Part shown: piece by piece, positions 1 to 6,060 of the stretch
Position numbering within the stretch: position 1 is the stretch's first letter
Layout of the letters: each line of letters starts with the position of its first letter
Assembly (NCBI GenBank): GCA_041581135.1
Contig: JBFGCM010000112.1
Location: forward strand, 1-9,350
Reading direction: 5' to 3'
Source: JBFGCM01 sp041581135
Lineage (GTDB): Bacteria; Actinomycetota; Acidimicrobiia; Spongiisociales; UBA5794
DNA length: 9,350 nt
Position numbers and translations under genes: made by a program
Notes under the pieces: generated by a model
What the model saw: only the letters and a program-made list of their open reading frames with translations
Databases searched by the model: none
What the model was told of the DNA's origin: nothing

Positions 1-378
1 GAACCGGAGAACGAGTCACCCTCCACCGAACCGGAGAACGAGTCACCCTCGAGACGAGTATCCGCATCGGCACCCTCCACCGAACCGGAGAACGAGTCAC
101 CCTCCACCGAACCGGAGAACGAGTCACCCTCGAGACGAGTATCCGCATCGGCACCCTCCACCGAACCGGAGAACGAGTCACCCTCGACCGAACCAGCAAC
201 CCCAGCCCCCCGGAGGCGAGCATCTATGTCGGCGCCCTCGAGCCGAGCATCCACATCGGCGCCCTCCAAACGAGCATCTATGGCGGCCCCTTCGAGGCGA
301 GCGTCTATGTCGGCCCCTTCGAGGCGAGCATCGACATCGGCGCCCTCCAAGCGAGCATCCACATCAGCCCCCTCGATG
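1..378. repeat. 27-bp coding tandem repeat with an exact 81-bp higher-order period
   Basis: Fourteen consecutive 27-bp units fill 1-378. Units 1-81 and 82-162 are identical over 81 bp, each made of two SFSG-type units and one DADTR-type unit, and a third copy begins at 163. Units between 190 and 378 are diverged: 190-216 is degenerate, and 217-378 are six ADVDAR-type units differing at scattered positions. All units keep the minus-strand frame, so this is a protein repeat, not a spacer-separated array. The exact copies suggest recent expansion, so copy number may vary between strains or be collapsed in assembly. The array continues past the window edge. Confidence 0.95.
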
Positions 379-623
379 CCGGCACCTTCCATGCCGACGC
401 CGAGCAGCTTGCCGAGAGCGAAGGCACTTTTGCTCACGCGTTGCTTGAGGTGATGGTCCTCGAGGCCGGCAAGCCGCATGTTCTCCAGCTGGGCCCACTC
501 GGCCGCGGTCAGCTCGATACCGCTCCGCTCGACGGTCGCCACGGGATCCTCACGGAACGCCTCACGAAAGTCGAGATCCTCTGACCACTGCGTGAACACA
601 GCACTCAATCCGATGTTGCCCAT
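1..623 (-). CDS. NHLP-clan (Os1348-like) leader protein with nonapeptide repeats, C-terminus outside window
   Basis: The frame opens at ATG 623-621 and stays open to the window edge (207 codons, no stop), so the C-terminus is missing. GGAGGG sits 5 nt before the ATG and fixes the start. Residues about 10-50 contain DFREAFREDPVATVERSGIEL and then TAAEWAQLENM, the pattern of NHLP-clan/Os1348-type leaders, which are related to nitrile hydratase alpha and guide RiPP modification or export. Residues 51-76 form a linker. From about residue 77 the protein is nonapeptide repeats: six LEGADVDAR-like copies, one degenerate unit, then VEGDSFSGS-like copies mixed with VEGADADTR. The visible part has no Cys and no Lys in the repeats, but many Asp, Glu and Ser. 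The neighbour across the divergent promoter carries a PqqD-like domain and an M50 protease, which supports a RiPP-like or proteolytically processed substrate. That role is inferred. It could instead be a structural repeat protein that borrowed the leader domain. The leader-domain call is fairly secure; function and final product are unknown. Confidence 0.8.
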   Translation of the reverse strand, partial: MGNIGLSAVFTQWSEDLDFREAFREDPVATVERSGIELTAAEWAQLENMRLAGLEDHHLKQRVSKSAFALGKLLGVGMEGAGIEGADVDARLEGADVDARLEGADIDARLEGAAIDARLEGADVDARLEGADIDARLRGAGVAGSVEGDSFSGSVEGADADTRLEGDSFSGSVEGDSFSGSVEGADADTRLEGDSFSGSVEGDSFSG

Positions 624-628
624 GGAAA

Positions 629-634
629 CCCTCC
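629..634 (-). promoter_or_regulatory. Ribosome binding site of the NHLP-leader repeat gene
   Basis: GGAGGG on the minus strand ends 5 nt before ATG 623. It is a strong Shine-Dalgarno match and decides the start codon. This gene is therefore translated from a leadered mRNA, unlike its divergent partner. Confidence 0.75.
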
Positions 635-660
635 GCTCAGAAACCGTCCTCCAGCCATCG

Positions 661-666
661 AGGCTA
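661..666 (-). promoter_or_regulatory. Candidate -10 box for the NHLP-leader repeat gene
   Basis: TAGCCT on the minus strand fits the actinobacterial TAnnnT -10 pattern and would leave a 5' UTR of roughly 30 nt holding the GGAGGG site. A TTGCAC lies 19 nt upstream and overlaps the palindrome at 688-700. The spacing is long and the match modest, so this is a weak prediction. Confidence 0.35.
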
Positions 667-687
667 CACCTGCGACCCGCCTGGTGT

Positions 688-700
688 GCAAGACTCTTGC
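688..700. promoter_or_regulatory. Perfect palindrome in the divergent promoter region, candidate operator
   Basis: GCAAGACTCTTGC is two 6-bp arms around a single central base. It lies between the divergent NHLP-repeat gene and the cNMP/RRE/M50 gene, at the expected -35 distance upstream of TAGTTT (715-720) and next to the possible -35 of the minus-strand promoter. A dimeric regulator bound here could control both genes. The symmetry is directly visible; the operator role is inferred. Confidence 0.4.
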
Positions 701-714
701 CGTGCGTTTCTCAG

Positions 715-720
715 TAGTTT
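715..720 (+). promoter_or_regulatory. -10 box of a leaderless promoter for the M50 protease gene
   Basis: TAGTTT matches TAnnnT and is followed by 7 nt and then ATG 728, placing the transcription start at or next to the A of the start codon. There is no Shine-Dalgarno sequence before 728. This favours ATG 728 over the in-frame GTG at 686. Confidence 0.55.
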
Positions 721-727
721 GCTGTCT

Positions 728-2734
728 ATGAGTCCGGCGAGCGTCGCCCAGATTCTGGAGGGCATCCCCGAGTTCGAGTCCACGCCGAAACTGCGGCAGA
801 TCCTCGGTGAAGAGTTCGGCGCAAGGAAGGCCAAAGACGGCGACACCCTCGTCACGCAAGGGGAGGCCGCTGCTGGGTGGTTCATACTCGCGACGGGCAC
901 GGTCGAGATCTGGGAGGAATCCGGGGAGACACCCCTACTCCTCAACGTATTGGGGCCGGGAGCCGAGTTCGGCGCCGAGTCCGTTCTCAGTGGTGAAGGC
1001 GTGACCAACGCCACCGTACGTGCCGTAGGCGACGTCGAGTACCTCTGGCTCTCCCCGGCGCGACTGGGCGAATTGCTAGCGAAGAATCAGGAATTGGCGA
1101 AACTGTTGGCCACAACCGCGGAGAAGCGGAGGGTGGCCAATCTGCTGGCTCGGGTCGGGCCGTTCGTGGATCTGGACCCATCCCAACGGCTGGCACTCGC
1201 CGAGCGAGTCGTCGACCTCGACGTCGATCCGATGACCATTCTCATGCGTGAGGGCAAGCCGGGCGACCACTGCTTCGTCATCGTCCAGGGAACCGCTGAG
1301 GTGCTGGTCGCCTCTGACGGCGGATTCGAACGCGTCGCCGAGATAGGGCCCGGCGGATTGGTCGGTGAGGGCGCTTTGTTGACGAATGCGCCACGGAATG
1401 CGTCGGTGCGCATGATGGAATCCGGTCGCATTGTCGGAATAACTCGTGATGATTTCCTGAGCGTCGTCAAGGACGATCCGGGGATTGCCACCGAGGTCGT
1501 GACCTTGTTGCGCATGCGATGGCGACCCAAACAACGGCCGGGCATCGAGGTGTTCGAACGCCACACCGGCGACGGAGATGTAGTCGTGACGCTCAAGGAT
1601 CCTGCACGCAATGCGTACTACCGCATGGCCGAGGACGGTCGGTTCATTTGGGATCGCCTCGACGGGCACACGACCTTGCGCGAGCTGGCGCTGGCGTATC
1701 TCCAGGAATATGGCCGATTCGATCCAGGCCGCATCGCAGAGGCCGTCCAGGGCCTCGTCGACGAGGGCTTCGCCACGACGCCCGTGCTGCGCGACGAGCT
1801 CGCAGAAGATGCACCAACCGGGTTGAGTGCGTTGGGTGGCCGGGCCATCAAGGCTCTCGCCTGGACGCGGGCCGTGCGCGGTGTGGATAGATGGTTCGAC
1901 TGGGGCCACCGTTGGATCGGCCGGTGGCTCTTCAGCCGTGCCGGAGTCGCAGTGATGACGGCTATTGCGATCGCAGGACTGCTGGTCACGGTGGCCGAGG
2001 CACCACGTAGCACGGAGTTCTTGGACGCAGCCGGGCTCGGCTCGATCATCCTGCTGGCACTGATCCCTGCCAACGCCATCGGTGCCGTCCTCCACGAGGC
2101 TGCACACGGACTCACTGTGAAGCGCTTCGGCCGCGAGGTGAAGGCCGCCGGCGTCGGCTGGTTCCTGATCACACCGGTGGCGTTCGTCGACACATCCGAC
2201 ATGTGGCTGGAGAGTCGGCCGAGGCGAGCGCTCGTCTCTGCGGCAGGGCCATTCATGAACTTGGTCCTTGGCGCCCTCGGCGCCATCGTCGCTGCAACGT
2301 CAGACTCGGCGTTCGTCGTGGCGATCGCCTGGCAGTTCGCCTTTGCCAGCTACTACCTCGCCGTGCTCAACCTGAACCCCTTGCTCGAGTTCGACGGCTA
2401 CTACATCCTGAGCGATGCTCTCGACCGGCCGAACCTCCGCGAGGAGGCGCTGGCGTGGCTCGGCGACGGCTTGCCCCGCGTGGTGCGGGGCCAGGAATCT
2501 CTCCGTGGCCACGGGGTGGACCTGGCCTATGGCGCGCTTGCCCTGCTCTACATCCTCGTGATGGCGTTCTTCGTGGTGGTGGTGTATCGGATCGTGCTCC
2601 AAGACCTGGTAGCGGGAGTCGTGCCGGCCGCAATCGCCTCAGGGCTGGCGTGGCTGTTCGCCGGTGGGCTGGCGGGGCTGCTGTTGCTGGCGACCTTGGC
2701 CCAGATCCGGGGCAAGCGCGCACCGTCGCATTAG
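728..2734 (+). CDS. Membrane M50 zinc protease with two cNMP-binding-like domains and a PqqD-like RRE
   Basis: This 668-residue protein is built in order from two cyclic-nucleotide-binding-like domains (about 24-130 and 145-255), a PqqD-like RiPP recognition element (about 272-355; YYRM, IWDRLDGHTTLREL) and a polytopic M50/site-2-type protease region (about 400-660). HEAAH at 456-460 supplies two zinc ligands and the catalytic Glu. NPLLEFDGYY at 550-559 supplies the third ligand, Asp556. About six hydrophobic segments can be seen. The second cNMP domain keeps a phosphate-binding-cassette pattern (GEGALL at 213-218, then PRNASV with Arg223); the first lacks the Arg. Proteins of this build are usually annotated as putative peptide zinc metalloproteases and often lie near peptide-modification loci. 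The divergent neighbour carries an NHLP-type leader, so this protein may recognise and cleave it at the membrane. That is inference. ATG 728 is chosen because a TAGTTT box lies 7 nt upstream; a GTG at 686 would add 14 residues. Domain calls are strong; substrate and ligand are unknown. Confidence 0.9.
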   Translation: MSPASVAQILEGIPEFESTPKLRQILGEEFGARKAKDGDTLVTQGEAAAGWFILATGTVEIWEESGETPLLLNVLGPGAEFGAESVLSGEGVTNATVRAVGDVEYLWLSPARLGELLAKNQELAKLLATTAEKRRVANLLARVGPFVDLDPSQRLALAERVVDLDVDPMTILMREGKPGDHCFVIVQGTAEVLVASDGGFERVAEIGPGGLVGEGALLTNAPRNASVRMMESGRIVGITRDDFLSVVKDDPGIATEVVTLLRMRWRPKQRPGIEVFERHTGDGDVVVTLKDPARNAYYRMAEDGRFIWDRLDGHTTLRELALAYLQEYGRFDPGRIAEAVQGLVDEGFATTPVLRDELAEDAPTGLSALGGRAIKALAWTRAVRGVDRWFDWGHRWIGRWLFSRAGVAVMTAIAIAGLLVTVAEAPRSTEFLDAAGLGSIILLALIPANAIGAVLHEAAHGLTVKRFGREVKAAGVGWFLITPVAFVDTSDMWLESRPRRALVSAAGPFMNLVLGALGAIVAATSDSAFVVAIAWQFAFASYYLAVLNLNPLLEFDGYYILSDALDRPNLREEALAWLGDGLPRVVRGQESLRGHGVDLAYGALALLYILVMAFFVVVVYRIVLQDLVAGVVPAAIASGLAWLFAGGLAGLLLLATLAQIRGKRAPSH

Positions 2735-2765
2735 CCCGCGTGCTGGTCGACTCAGGCGTGCCGCT

Positions 2766-3620
2766 TCAGTCCACGGTGGTGACGGTGAGCTCTGCGTACT
2801 CGGCGAGGTCGCGGAACGACGCGATACCGACCGGCCGGCCGCTCTCGGCCGTCAGCGGGAGGTGGGTGAACCCGTGGGCGGCCATGGCGTGGAAGCCCTC
2901 GACGATCTTGGCTCGCGGGCTCAACGAGACGGGGTCGCTGGTCATGTAGTCCCCCACCGTCGCCCCCTCGATATCGGCGACCTGGCAGACGATCTGGTGC
3001 TGGAGGTCCCGCTCGGTGAGCACCCCTACGAGCGTCTCACGAGCGTCGACCACCAACACGGAGCCGATGTTCCACGACTGCATGTGGTGGATGGCGCGGG
3101 CCAGCGGCTCGTCGGCCTGGACGGTGACCGGCTTGGCCAGAGAGAGCCCGGTGAAGTCGATGAACAGCAGCCCATGTTGAGCCCCCAGCTCATGGTCTTC
3201 GCGCACCTCTGGATCTCGCAGCAACTGGTCGAGCACCCCGATGATCACGCCGTCCGACACCGCTCCGGTGACGTCCCCGTCGTCGTCGACAACCACCACA
3301 TGGCGAATCCGCTCCTCGTTCATCACGTGGAGCGCTTCGAGCACGGAGGAACCAGGCGTGAGCTGTACCACCTCTTGCGTCATGTGCGTGCTGATCGGGT
3401 CGCTCCCTGCGTCGGGGTGCCCTGCAACGCCGTGCACGATGTCGCGGTCGGTGAACACGCCCTGGAGCCCTTGCGAGGTCATCACCACCGCGCAGGTGGT
3501 GCCGCCCTCGTTCATGGCGGCCACCGTGTCGCACACGCTCGTGTTCTGTTCGACCAGGGCGACCGGGGCCAGATCGACCGCAGACAAGAGACGGGCTCCG
3601 AGATTCTCCGCAATCCTCAC
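2766..3620 (-). CDS. Tandem four-CBS-domain protein
   Basis: This 284-residue soluble protein consists almost entirely of four CBS modules, at about 17-64, 73-135, 163-207 and 223-275. They are recognisable by GVFTDRDIV, HMTQEVVQL, VGVLTERDL, DYMTSDPVSL and GIASFRDL. CBS pairs bind adenine nucleotides or related ligands and act as energy or ligand sensors. No catalytic, channel or DNA-binding domain is attached, so any effector must be a separate partner. I start at GTG 3620 because GGAGGA lies 6 nt before it; an in-frame GTG at 3635 would place that site inside the gene. It is convergent with the M50 gene (31 bp between stops, no clear terminator) and 99 bp downstream of the thioesterase, possibly co-transcribed with it. 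Family call secure; role unknown. Confidence 0.9.
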   Translation of the reverse strand: MRIAENLGARLLSAVDLAPVALVEQNTSVCDTVAAMNEGGTTCAVVMTSQGLQGVFTDRDIVHGVAGHPDAGSDPISTHMTQEVVQLTPGSSVLEALHVMNEERIRHVVVVDDDGDVTGAVSDGVIIGVLDQLLRDPEVREDHELGAQHGLLFIDFTGLSLAKPVTVQADEPLARAIHHMQSWNIGSVLVVDARETLVGVLTERDLQHQIVCQVADIEGATVGDYMTSDPVSLSPRAKIVEGFHAMAAHGFTHLPLTAESGRPVGIASFRDLAEYAELTVTTVD

Positions 3621-3626
3621 GAGGGC

Positions 3627-3632
3627 TCCTCC
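3627..3632 (-). promoter_or_regulatory. Ribosome binding site deciding the CBS-protein start
   Basis: GGAGGA on the minus strand is followed by 6 nt and then GTG 3620. This spacing selects GTG 3620 over the longer in-frame GTG at 3635. Confidence 0.7.
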
Positions 3633-3719
3633 CACATGTTCTGGCGTCCATGGTGGCGGCCATGACGACGGCCCGTCAGGGTAGACGTCACATTCCGCGA
3701 CGACGAGCGCCGTTTGGAG

Positions 3720-4178
3720 TCACCCGACGATGTACGTGCCGGTACCCACCGCCAGCAGCCGGTCGTCCTGGTCGTGCAGCTCCATGCGGGTCACCGCAAC
3801 GGTCGTCCCCACTCGCATCGTTCTGGCGACTGCCTCGAAGCGCTCGCCGAGCGCCGGCCTGAGGAAGTCGACCCTGAGGTCGATGGTACCGATTCGGGCC
3901 GCTGCGGCCAGCCGCCCGGCCTCATCGATCTCTGGACGAGAGAACGCACCTGCCAGCGCCGCCATGCCGCCGACGGCATCGAGCACCGACGAGATGACGC
4001 CACCGTGCAGGATCTGCTTCTCGACATTGCCCACGAGTTCGGGTCGCATCTCGAACCCGATGATCGACTGCTCCGGGGTGATCTCGACCACCTCGAAACC
4101 GAGGAGCTTGTTGAAAGGGATGACATCCTGGAAATAGGTCCGGATCGTCGCCTCGACGTGTGGTTCCAACTCGGCCAC
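3720..4178 (-). CDS. yigI: YigI-type hotdog-fold acyl-CoA thioesterase
   Basis: This 152-residue single hotdog-fold (4HBT/PaaI superfamily) protein would hydrolyse acyl-CoA thioesters to free acid and CoA in the cytosol. ILHGGVISSVLDAVGG (57-72) is the active-site helix region, with His58, Gly59-Gly60 and likely catalytic Asp67. PFNKLLGFEV near the N-terminus, GTIDLRVDFLRP (97-108) and the ending AVGTGTYIVG closely follow my recollection of Escherichia coli YigI, including its longer loop after the active-site helix. Length is normal for the family. The start is a GTG with no Shine-Dalgarno; TAGAGT lies 6 nt upstream, suggesting a leaderless message. It is divergent from the 4250 gene, with 71 bp between starts. 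The fold and family are confident; chain-length preference cannot be read from sequence. Confidence 0.9.
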   Translation of the reverse strand: MAELEPHVEATIRTYFQDVIPFNKLLGFEVVEITPEQSIIGFEMRPELVGNVEKQILHGGVISSVLDAVGGMAALAGAFSRPEIDEAGRLAAAARIGTIDLRVDFLRPALGERFEAVARTMRVGTTVAVTRMELHDQDDRLLAVGTGTYIVG

Positions 4179-4184
4179 GAGCCG

Positions 4185-4190
4185 ACTCTA
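4185..4190 (-). promoter_or_regulatory. -10 box of a leaderless promoter for the thioesterase gene
   Basis: TAGAGT on the minus strand fits TAnnnT and is followed by 6 nt and then GTG 4178. No ribosome binding site is present. No convincing -35 hexamer is seen. Confidence 0.5.
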
Positions 4191-4237
4191 CCGATGCGGT
4201 CCTCCGTCGCACGAGGACGAGGGAATCTGCGCACTCC

Positions 4238-4243
4238 TAGGGT
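4238..4243 (+). promoter_or_regulatory. -10 box of a leaderless promoter for the putative metallopeptidase gene
   Basis: TAGGGT fits TAnnnT and is followed by GGTGGG and then ATG 4250, a 6-nt gap that places transcription initiation at the start codon. Together with the box at 4185-4190 it makes a compact divergent promoter pair in 71 bp. Confidence 0.5.
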
Positions 4244-4249
4244 GGTGGG

Positions 4250-5344
4250 ATGGCAGAGATCCACAAAGTCATCCCGCGAAGCGGAGCTTGGCGGGCCACC
4301 GGCGGCAATCGTCGCTACGACTGGATCGGGCCCGACTCGACGATTCCCTTCGCCGGCCACACGTTCCGAGCCTTCGACAGATGGATCAAGTTCACCGGGT
4401 TCATCCGCAGGATTCGCCGATTCTTCGGGCTCGGCGAAAACCAGGCGTACCGTGGTGCGCAAACAGTCGAGGTAGGCGACTGCGGCCTCAGCCTTGCAAC
4501 TCGGGGCATGGAGCTCACTCGGGACGGCTCCGCCTACACCGGCACGCTCAACGTCGAGGGCATGATCCAGGAGATGCGCCTCGAGGTGGTCTCGGCGACG
4601 GAGATGCGCGAGACCTGGTCGTTCTCCATCGGCAACGAGAGCCAGCTACCAGAGGCCCAACGCCAGCATCTGCGGCGCGCCGGCATCACACTGAGCAAGC
4701 AGATCCCGATGGAGACCCATGGAACGCTCACCTGGCGGTACACGGGGGAACCGGACGCTCCCGTCGAGTGGACCGCTCATTGTTGTGCGCTCATGGCCGG
4801 TCTCCACTTGTGGAACCAACGGATGGCCGCGGCGTATGGGGACGATGCGTTGTACGAGTCGGTCATGAGCAGCTTTCCGGACTCTGAGATCCTGGACCCG
4901 TCGTTCATCAAGCAGAAACACGCCGACGCCGTGATGACTCAGGCTTCGCTGGATTACGCCGCAATCAAGCATCTCGTGCCAAGCGGCATCGCCGTCACAC
5001 GGTTTCTCGCCAAGCTCAGTGATCTGACCATGAGGAAGCTCCGCGCCGACACCACAGGGGCCAAGATGTTCACGCCGGCAGCCGTGACGGACACCTCCGG
5101 CAAGGTCACCGTCAAGGCCAAGGTGAACAGACTCGTTCTCGACGCAGTGATGGAGCACGAGTCCATCCACCAGACCCAACGGGCCGAGCTCGTTCAGAAC
5201 TGGAAGGCCCTCGGCTATCCGTCGGCGGACGATGCCGTCGACATCGCCTACTCGGACCCGGACTGGTACCGTCCGGCCGAGGTCGAGGCCTACACGCTCG
5301 AGAATCAGTGGATCGAAGCCTGGCTCGCCGAGTTCTGCGATTAG
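4250..5344 (+). CDS. Unrecognised protein with a C-terminal zincin (HExxH) signature
   Basis: I do not recognise this 364-residue protein as a named family. It has no signal peptide or clear membrane segment. Residues about 65-185 alternate polar and hydrophobic in a beta-rich pattern (TWSFSIGN, HGTLTWRY), and about 186-270 look helical. Residues 303-307 are HESIH inside a helix-like stretch (LDAVMEHESIHQTQRAEL). About 37 residues later comes RPAEVEAYTLENQW, where Glu344 or Glu346 could be the third zinc ligand, as in gluzincins with an E-x-x-A/E helix. This resembles the core of small metallopeptidase domains such as DUF4157 or M78, but I cannot assign either. The Glu304 needed for catalysis is present, so an active peptidase is plausible but unproven. 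The start is ATG 4250 with a leaderless-type -10 box. It is divergent from the thioesterase and followed by a 199-bp gap. Confidence 0.85.
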   Translation: MAEIHKVIPRSGAWRATGGNRRYDWIGPDSTIPFAGHTFRAFDRWIKFTGFIRRIRRFFGLGENQAYRGAQTVEVGDCGLSLATRGMELTRDGSAYTGTLNVEGMIQEMRLEVVSATEMRETWSFSIGNESQLPEAQRQHLRRAGITLSKQIPMETHGTLTWRYTGEPDAPVEWTAHCCALMAGLHLWNQRMAAAYGDDALYESVMSSFPDSEILDPSFIKQKHADAVMTQASLDYAAIKHLVPSGIAVTRFLAKLSDLTMRKLRADTTGAKMFTPAAVTDTSGKVTVKAKVNRLVLDAVMEHESIHQTQRAELVQNWKALGYPSADDAVDIAYSDPDWYRPAEVEAYTLENQWIEAWLAEFCD

Positions 5345-5543
5345 CAGGCCCCGACAGCTCCGGGCGGGAGGAGCGATGGGCCGACTCCGACATCAGCCCG
5401 GGCCGTGTCCGCCGAGAGCCCGGCCCAGACACCCGGCCTAGGCGTCGCGCCCGAGCCACCGGGCACGACCAGCTTCCGGGACCTCCCGCGCGGCCAGCGG
5501 ATGCTGCCTCAACCCGGCCCAACCACCGGCCGATCATCACTAG
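5345..5543. other. Intergenic region, mostly featureless
   Basis: This stretch lies between the putative metallopeptidase and the lipoprotein gene. It is very GC-rich. CCGGGC (5398-5403) and GCCCGG (5418-5423) could form a 6-bp stem, but no T tract follows, so a terminator is not supported. A 21-codon frame at 5376-5441 has GGAGGAG before its ATG but codes for an Arg/Pro-rich peptide without recognisable features. The only promoter-like element is near the right end. Confidence 0.5.
5532..5537 (+). promoter_or_regulatory. Candidate -10 box for the lipoprotein gene
   Basis: GATCAT matches TATAAT at four of six positions, including the key A2 and T6, and is followed by 6 nt and then ATG 5544. 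No Shine-Dalgarno sequence precedes the start, so a leaderless transcript is plausible. Confidence 0.4.
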
Positions 5544-6017
5544 ATGAGGTTGCTTGTCCTTGGCGCTGTCCTGGTCGCCGCGTGCGGCGGCAGCGCAGAC
5601 TCGTCTCCACCCGTAGAGACGGCGGCGAGCCCACCCGAGACGACGATCCAGGGTGAGGCAGTGGTCACCACGGCCGTTGCGTCTCCGGGCGCGGAAGCCC
5701 CTTCCGCCACGCCTGGGGACGAGGTCGACATGGTCACCTACGTGGCGGCCCTCGAAGACGTCCTCGCCGGCACCGTCTACGAAGGCCAGGCGCTGGAGGC
5801 GCCCGAGGTCTTCCTTGCCACCGGGACGCTGTTCTGCGAGCAGCTCGAAGCAGGCCAAAGCGTCGACGCCGTCCTCACCGAGTACGTAGAGACGCTGACC
5901 GGAGGCCCGATCGACGCCGCCCGGGAGGATGATCTGACGATGGCCGGCGGGGTGCTGGGGGTGGGAGTAGTCACGATGTGTCCGCAGCATTTGAACACCG
6001 TCGCCGCTTCACGTTGA
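5544..6017 (+). CDS. Small DUF732-like lipoprotein
   Basis: This 157-residue exported protein starts with a short hydrophobic segment ending in the lipobox VAAC (11-14), so Cys14 should be lipidated and the protein anchored outside the membrane. Residues 17-60 are a Ser/Pro/Thr/Ala-rich tether. The C-terminal part (about 62-155) resembles DUF732 domains of actinobacterial envelope proteins: FCEQLEAGQSVDAVL with Cys98, and GVVTMCPQHL with Cys146, which may form a disulfide. DUF732 has no established function to my knowledge. The signal segment is unusually short, with only one N-terminal Arg, so a start further upstream cannot be excluded. The -10-like GATCAT 6 nt before ATG 5544 favours this one. 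Export is well supported; the domain match is by eye. Confidence 0.8.
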   Translation: MRLLVLGAVLVAACGGSADSSPPVETAASPPETTIQGEAVVTTAVASPGAEAPSATPGDEVDMVTYVAALEDVLAGTVYEGQALEAPEVFLATGTLFCEQLEAGQSVDAVLTEYVETLTGGPIDAAREDDLTMAGGVLGVGVVTMCPQHLNTVAASR

Positions 6018-6024
6018 GCCCTCC

Positions 6025-6049
6025 GTTGCCGATGCTATGGGTAGGCAAC
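6025..6049. promoter_or_regulatory. Inverted repeat between the lipoprotein and secreted-protein genes
   Basis: GTTGCC (6025-6030) and GGCAAC (6044-6049) are perfect 6-bp complements around a 13-nt loop. They start 8 nt after the lipoprotein stop and end just before the next ribosome binding site. There is no T tract, so it is more likely an operator or mRNA hairpin than a terminator, if it matters at all. Confidence 0.3.
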
Positions 6050-6050
6050 C

Positions 6051-6056
6051 GAGGTG
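6051..6056 (+). promoter_or_regulatory. Ribosome binding site of the small secreted protein gene
   Basis: GAGGTG is followed by 4 nt and then ATG 6061. The gap is short but the match is good, and it supports this start over any downstream one. Confidence 0.55.
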
Positions 6057-6060
6057 ACTC

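Noticed and set aside
1..378. CRISPR-like array of regularly spaced repeats
   Set aside because: The units are directly adjacent with no unique spacers, and all keep one reading frame on the minus strand, so this is a coding repeat.
226..453. Plus-strand open frame with a repetitive SAPSKRAST-like protein
   Set aside because: It is the antisense reading of the minus-strand nonapeptide repeats, has no ribosome binding site, and the opposite strand has a clear domain and start signal.
686..727. GTG 686 as start of the M50 protease gene
   Set aside because: No ribosome binding site or -10 box is placed for it, the extra 14 residues overlap the palindrome and the -10 box, and ATG 728 has a leaderless-type box.
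1076..2107. Long minus-strand open frame opposite the M50 gene
   Set aside because: Its composition has no recognisable domain and it lies opposite a gene with clear cNMP, PqqD and M50 motifs; long antisense frames are common in GC-rich DNA.
2735..2765. Bidirectional terminator between the convergent M50 and CBS genes
   Set aside because: I found no stable inverted repeat or T tract in the 31 bp between the stop codons.
2664..3665. Plus-strand 333-codon open frame
   Set aside because: It is the antisense of the four-CBS protein, whose motifs are unambiguous on the minus strand.
5112..5990. Minus-strand 292-codon open frame across the 5345-5543 gap
   Set aside because: It overlaps two supported plus-strand genes and has an Arg/Pro/Gly-biased composition typical of a shadow frame.
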